In this document: in pieces, positions 60,227-64,000 of the stretch
How the letters are laid out: each line of letters begins with the position of its first letter
Position numbering within the stretch: position 1 is the stretch's first letter
Assembly: GCA_948676835.1 (NCBI GenBank)
Contig: CAPOZU010000002.1
Span: forward strand, 1 to 64,000
Origin: an uncultured Clostridia bacterium
GTDB taxonomy: Bacteria; Bacillota; Clostridia; TANB77; CAG-508
Length of the DNA: 64,000 nucleotides
Direction of reading: 5' to 3'
Made by a program: the position numbers and the translations under genes
Notes under the pieces: generated by a model
The model's database searches: none
What the model was told of the DNA's origin: nothing
Seen by the model: the letters and a program-made list of their open reading frames with translations, nothing else

Positions 60227-63200
60227 TTACATAATTTTAACTTCAATATCTTTGTTCAAATATAGTGAATAAAGATATACTTGGCTTACCTTTAAATTAA
60301 GTCCATTTTCTATTGCTTGCTTATATAATTGTAATTGCTTTTGATATTTTTGTATTAAAATTTCTTCATTTCCGTTTTGTACATAATCTGTTTTGTAGTC
60401 TAATAAAATTACATTATCTTTTTCATCTATTGCATATAAATCTATAATACCTTGTACTAAAATTTCTTCATCTTTTGCTTCTTCATATACATCACTTGCC
60501 TTTATCTTAATACAAAATGCTTTTTCTTTTTCTATTTTTTTACATTTTCTAATTTTATTTGCTATATCTGATTCTAAAAATTTCTGAATTTTATAGATAT
60601 TTATAAAATTGCTTTCTTCTTCTAATATAATTTGATTTGCTACTAATTTTTCTTTTAATTCATTTAATTTCTGAATACTATATTCTTCTTTAAAATCAAT
60701 TTTCTGTAAGAATAAGTGCATTAAAGTACCTTTTCTACTTGCAGTAATTACTTCATCTTTTTCCATGAATTCTGGAGTTATACTAGCTATACCAATTTCC
60801 TTATTGTTTAAGCTTTCAAAATCAATTCCTTCATTTTGCATTTCTTTAATTTTACTAACAGTACTTTTTATAGGCAAAGTTGTTGCTAAAATTTTATCAT
60901 ATTCCCATGAAAACTCTTTTTCATATTTTTCTAAATCAATTTCTTTTTCAAAATCAAATTCTCTTATTTGAACTTCTTTTTCTTCTTCATTTTGAATAAT
61001 ATCCTTTTTCTTATATTCATTAATAGTTATCAAATCATTATTTGTACTATTTAAAAATACAAGCTCTATCCAATCTAAATAAGATATATATTTTTTTAGT
61101 AAAATCGGATTAATCTTTCCTTCTCTTGAATTATATATTTTCAAAACTTCTTTTTTCTTCTCGATTTCATCAAAATAATCTTTTGAAGTCCCTGTAATTA
61201 TTAGCTTTTCTTTTGCCCTTGTTAATGCTACATACAGAATTCTCATTTCCTCTGAAATATTTTCTTCTTTAATAACTATTTTTATAGCATCTTTTGCAGA
61301 GGTCGAATATTCAATCATTTTATCATAATTTATGTACTGTGGTCCTATTCCAATTTTTTGATGTAGTAATAAATTTGAAGTTAAATCTTGCATATTTATT
61401 TTTTTAGATGTGCTAGATAAAAATACAACCGGAAATTCAAGTCCTTTACTTTTATGAATACTCATTATTCTAACAACATTTTCATTTTCTCCAATTATTT
61501 TAGCAGAAGACATATCACTATTTCCTGATTTTAGCTTTTCGATAAATTTTATAAAATTAAATAATCCTTTGAAACTTGTCTTTTCATATTCTTTTGCTCT
61601 TTCAAAAAGCATTTTCAAATTTGCTTGTCTTAAAGAACCATTTGGCATTAATCCAACATAATTATAAAATCCTGTATCTGTATAAATTTCCCATATTAGT
61701 TCTGCTAAGCTTAAATAATCTGTCTCTAGTCGCCATTTATCTATGTTTTCTAAAAATAATCTTACTTTTTCTTTTAAATCTCCTTTTAGAGTTTCTTTTG
61801 CATTTAATAAACTATGATAAAAATCTTCTTCTCTATTGCAAAGTCTTATCTCTAAAATTTCATTATCTGTAAATGTTCCTATTTCTGAGCGCAATACTGA
61901 TACAAGAGAAATATCATCAATAGGATTATCTAAAATTTTTAGCAAACTTATAATTGTTTGAATTTCAATTGTATCCAAATATTCATTTGAACTATCTGAA
62001 AAAACTGGTATGTCTTGTCTTAATAATTCTTTTTCAAAAATCGGAGCTAAGCGAGATGTGCTTCTAAGAAGTATTACTATATCTTTATATGTTATATCTC
62101 TATATCCTAATTTCTTGTCTTTTACTTGTACTTTCGATTCTATTAATTCTTTTATTCTTTTTGCAACAAATTTTGCTTCTATTTCTTCCTTTTCTAATAA
62201 CTTTAAAGATTCATCTTCTTGCTCTTCTTCATCACCAATCCAAGCCTGAAGGTTCTCGTCTTCTTTTAAATTGATTATATCTAGTTCTGCTATTCCAAGC
62301 CCATTCTCTATTTCTTCAAAATCTGCTTCAAGATTTAAATATTCATCTTCATTATAATCAATATCTCCTAAATTTTCACTCATAATGTTTTCAAAAACTT
62401 TATTTGTAACATCTAATACATTTTTTCTACTTCTAAAATTCTTAAATAATTGAATTTTTAATCCTTCTTCATTTCCATCAAGTGAATATCTATTATATTT
62501 ATCTAAAAACAATTCAGGACAAGCCTGACGAAATTTATAAATACTTTGTTTAACATCGCCAACCATAAACAAATTATTTCCACTAGATACTGTACCTAGA
62601 ATATATTCTTGCACTTGGTTACTATCTTGGTATTCATCAATTGCAATTTCTTCAAACTTTTCTTGATATTTTTTAGCAACTTCTGTTGGAACATAGTTTC
62701 CATTTTCATCTTTTTTAACTAAAATCTTTAATGCATAATGTTCAATATCATTAAAATCTATTATGTTTCTTTCTCTTTTTTTATTTTTAAATTGATTGTC
62801 AAAATCAATAATAACATTTTCTAGTTTTTTTAATATATCATGCATTTCATAAATATCTTTATAAGCTGATTCTGAATTATATATTAATATTTCTTTTATT
62901 AATTTCATTAATTTATTTTTTACAACATCACGAGAAGCTTTTGCTTCGTCTTTTAAATCCATTACAATTTTCTTATCAATTGGCCAAGATTTGAATTTCA
63001 TTTCACTTGCAAAATTGTAAGCATCATCCCATGAACTGTTTATTTTGTCATATAATTTTCTTAAAACTTCTATATCTGATTCTATTGTTAATTTATATTT
63101 TTCAAGTTCATATACAGTTTCAAGTTTATTTCTTACAAGCTTCAAACTATTTACTCCATCTATGATTTCTTCTTGGAGATTTTTAAGCAAAATTTTTCCC

Positions 63201-63827
63201 CAAACACTTTCAGCAAAATCTAAATTTTTATTTTGATTTTCAAACATTGATACCTTTTCTACAAGCCATTCATTTGGAAAAGGTGAACTTTGCATAAATC
63301 TATGAATTGAAAGGACAAGTTCTTTTAAAGGTTCATCTCCTCTATACTCTGTATATGTATCTACAAGTTTAGCAAAATCTTCATCTTCGTCTTCATATAA
63401 TTTTTCAAAAGTATCTTCTAATACTTCTTGTTTTAAGAGTTCAATTTCTTCTTCTGTTCCAATTCTAAAATTAGCTGATAAATCTATTTCGAAGAAATTA
63501 TTTTTTATTACATCTAAGCAAAATGAATGTATTGTACATATATTAGATTTTCCCAAAAGAATAATTTGTCTTTGCAAATTATCATTTTCAGGTTCTTCAT
63601 CTAATTTTTTATAAATTGCTTCTAATACTCTTTCTCTCATTTCAGAAGCTGCTGCATTAGTAAATGTAACTACTAACAGTTTATCTATATCTACATTTTC
63701 ATTTAATATTTTTTGAATTATACGCTCAACAAGCACTGCAGTTTTTCCACTTCCGTGCTGCTGCAGCAACTAATATGTTAGAACCTTTTTTATATATTGC
63801 ATCACTTTGCTCTTTTGTCCAATTCAT
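60227..63827 (-). pseudogene. addA: ATP-dependent helicase/nuclease subunit A, with a frameshift in the Walker A motif
   Basis: AddA is the UvrD-like helicase and nuclease that, with AddB, processes DNA double-strand breaks. The frame starts at 63827 (MNWTKEQSDAIYKKGSNILV) after GAGAGG and reaches VAAAA. An extra base at about 63755 (minus strand GCAGCACGGAAGTGG, expected GCAGCAGGAAGTGG) shifts it just before GSGKTAVLVERI. From there the rest is intact: Walker B with DEYQDSNQVQE, LYVALTRAKEKLIITG and the C-terminal PD-(D/E)XK nuclease (VQGIIDLY, LLDYKTD). The total of 3,601 bases is one more than a multiple of three. With the base removed it would be a normal 1,200-residue AddA. It may be an assembly error, a real mutation or a phase-variable site. 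addB was not seen; it would lie upstream, and the next gene upstream does not fit it clearly. Confidence 0.9.
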
Positions 63828-63861
63828 AAATAATTTCCTCTCCTAGTTTTCTATATGTATA

Positions 63862-63890
63862 ATACTATATTCTACAAAACTTTTCTACAA
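63862..63890 (-). promoter_or_regulatory. Possible addA promoter
   Basis: On the minus strand TTGTAG (63885-63890), 17 bases, and TAGTAT (63862-63867), between the terminator and addA. Both boxes deviate from consensus. Confidence 0.4.
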
Positions 63891-63901
63891 TTAACATACA
63901 A

Positions 63902-63931
63902 AAAAATGGATTCTTTTCAGAATCCATTTTT
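63902..63931 (-). terminator. Terminator between addA and the upstream gene
   Basis: AAAAATGGATTC (63902-63913) pairs perfectly with GAATCCATTTTT (63920-63931). It would end the minus-strand gene that stops at 63943. Confidence 0.75.
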
Positions 63932-63942
63932 AATTTATGCTA

Positions 63943-64000
63943 TTATAAAACATATTTTTTTATTAATATTATACCAGTTGTTAAAATTGCAAGTACTGTT
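63943..64000 (-). CDS. Possible C-terminus of a membrane protein, partial
   Basis: Eighteen residues before a TAA read TVLAILTTGIILIKKYVL, a hydrophobic segment with a basic tail. A terminator follows at the right distance. Too short to identify. Confidence 0.35.
   Translation of the reverse strand, partial: TVLAILTTGIILIKKYVL

Noticed and set aside
1..64000. CRISPR arrays, rRNA and ordinary tRNA genes
   Set aside because: No regularly spaced repeats were found, and no rRNA or cloverleaf with TTCRA loop other than the tmRNA was recognised.

Overview
The window is a low-GC (clearly AT-rich) Firmicutes chromosome, most likely an uncultured gut-type member of the Clostridia. The support is the AT-rich codon use, AGGAGG-type ribosome binding sites, the Firmicutes S10-spc-alpha ribosomal gene order, a zinc-type S14, a long clostridial-style L17, split transketolase genes, AddA instead of RecB, and a Spo0A-C-like regulator. 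The exact family cannot be told from the sequence.

Positions 1-8168 are the right part of an integrative mobilizable element. It carries an IS3-family insertion sequence at its visible left side, a MobV relaxase, a C45-type hydrolase, an XRE repressor with divergent promoters, a candidate structured RNA, three related GTTGCAT palindromes, a small regulatory/replication-like operon, an excisionase-like gene and a tyrosine integrase. The element sits against the 3' end of the tmRNA gene (8169-8522, minus strand). No conjugation machinery is visible, so the element is probably mobilized in trans. The integrase has no usable ATG, GTG or TTG at its natural N-terminus.

Positions 8523-12325 hold amino-acid biosynthesis. 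A DAHP synthase gene is preceded by a Phe/Tyr-rich 35-residue leader peptide and an intrinsic terminator, a textbook-like attenuator layout. It is followed by dapA, an HD-domain gene and dapB. Positions 12490-20281 hold a large membrane protein, a U32 (TrhP-like) gene, a long alarmone-synthetase-like gene, and three small or unknown genes including a transglutaminase-like protein.

Positions 20296-36690 are the S10-spc-alpha ribosomal superoperon on the minus strand, from rpsJ to rplQ, with secY, adk, map, infA, rpmJ and rpoA. rpmD (L30) is absent, and several intergenic gaps contain unusual long hairpins. A promoter and a roughly 260-nt leader precede rpsJ.

Positions 36765-45738 are cell-envelope genes: an acidic single-pass membrane protein, an ART-like coiled-coil protein, a CtpA protease, two tandem coiled-coil M23 peptidases, and ftsX/ftsE. 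FtsEX normally activates such coiled-coil hydrolases. Positions 45863-57173 hold the most unusual part: two paralogous cassettes, each a giant (about 1,650-residue) membrane-anchored protein plus a small single-pass protein. The two giants share most of their length but carry different peptidase modules (NlpC/P60-like or C39-like) and different C-terminal muramidase-like modules at matching places. Split transketolase genes lie directly upstream.

Positions 59040-64000 hold two small membrane proteins, addA with a single-base frameshift inside its Walker A motif, and the tail of one more gene.
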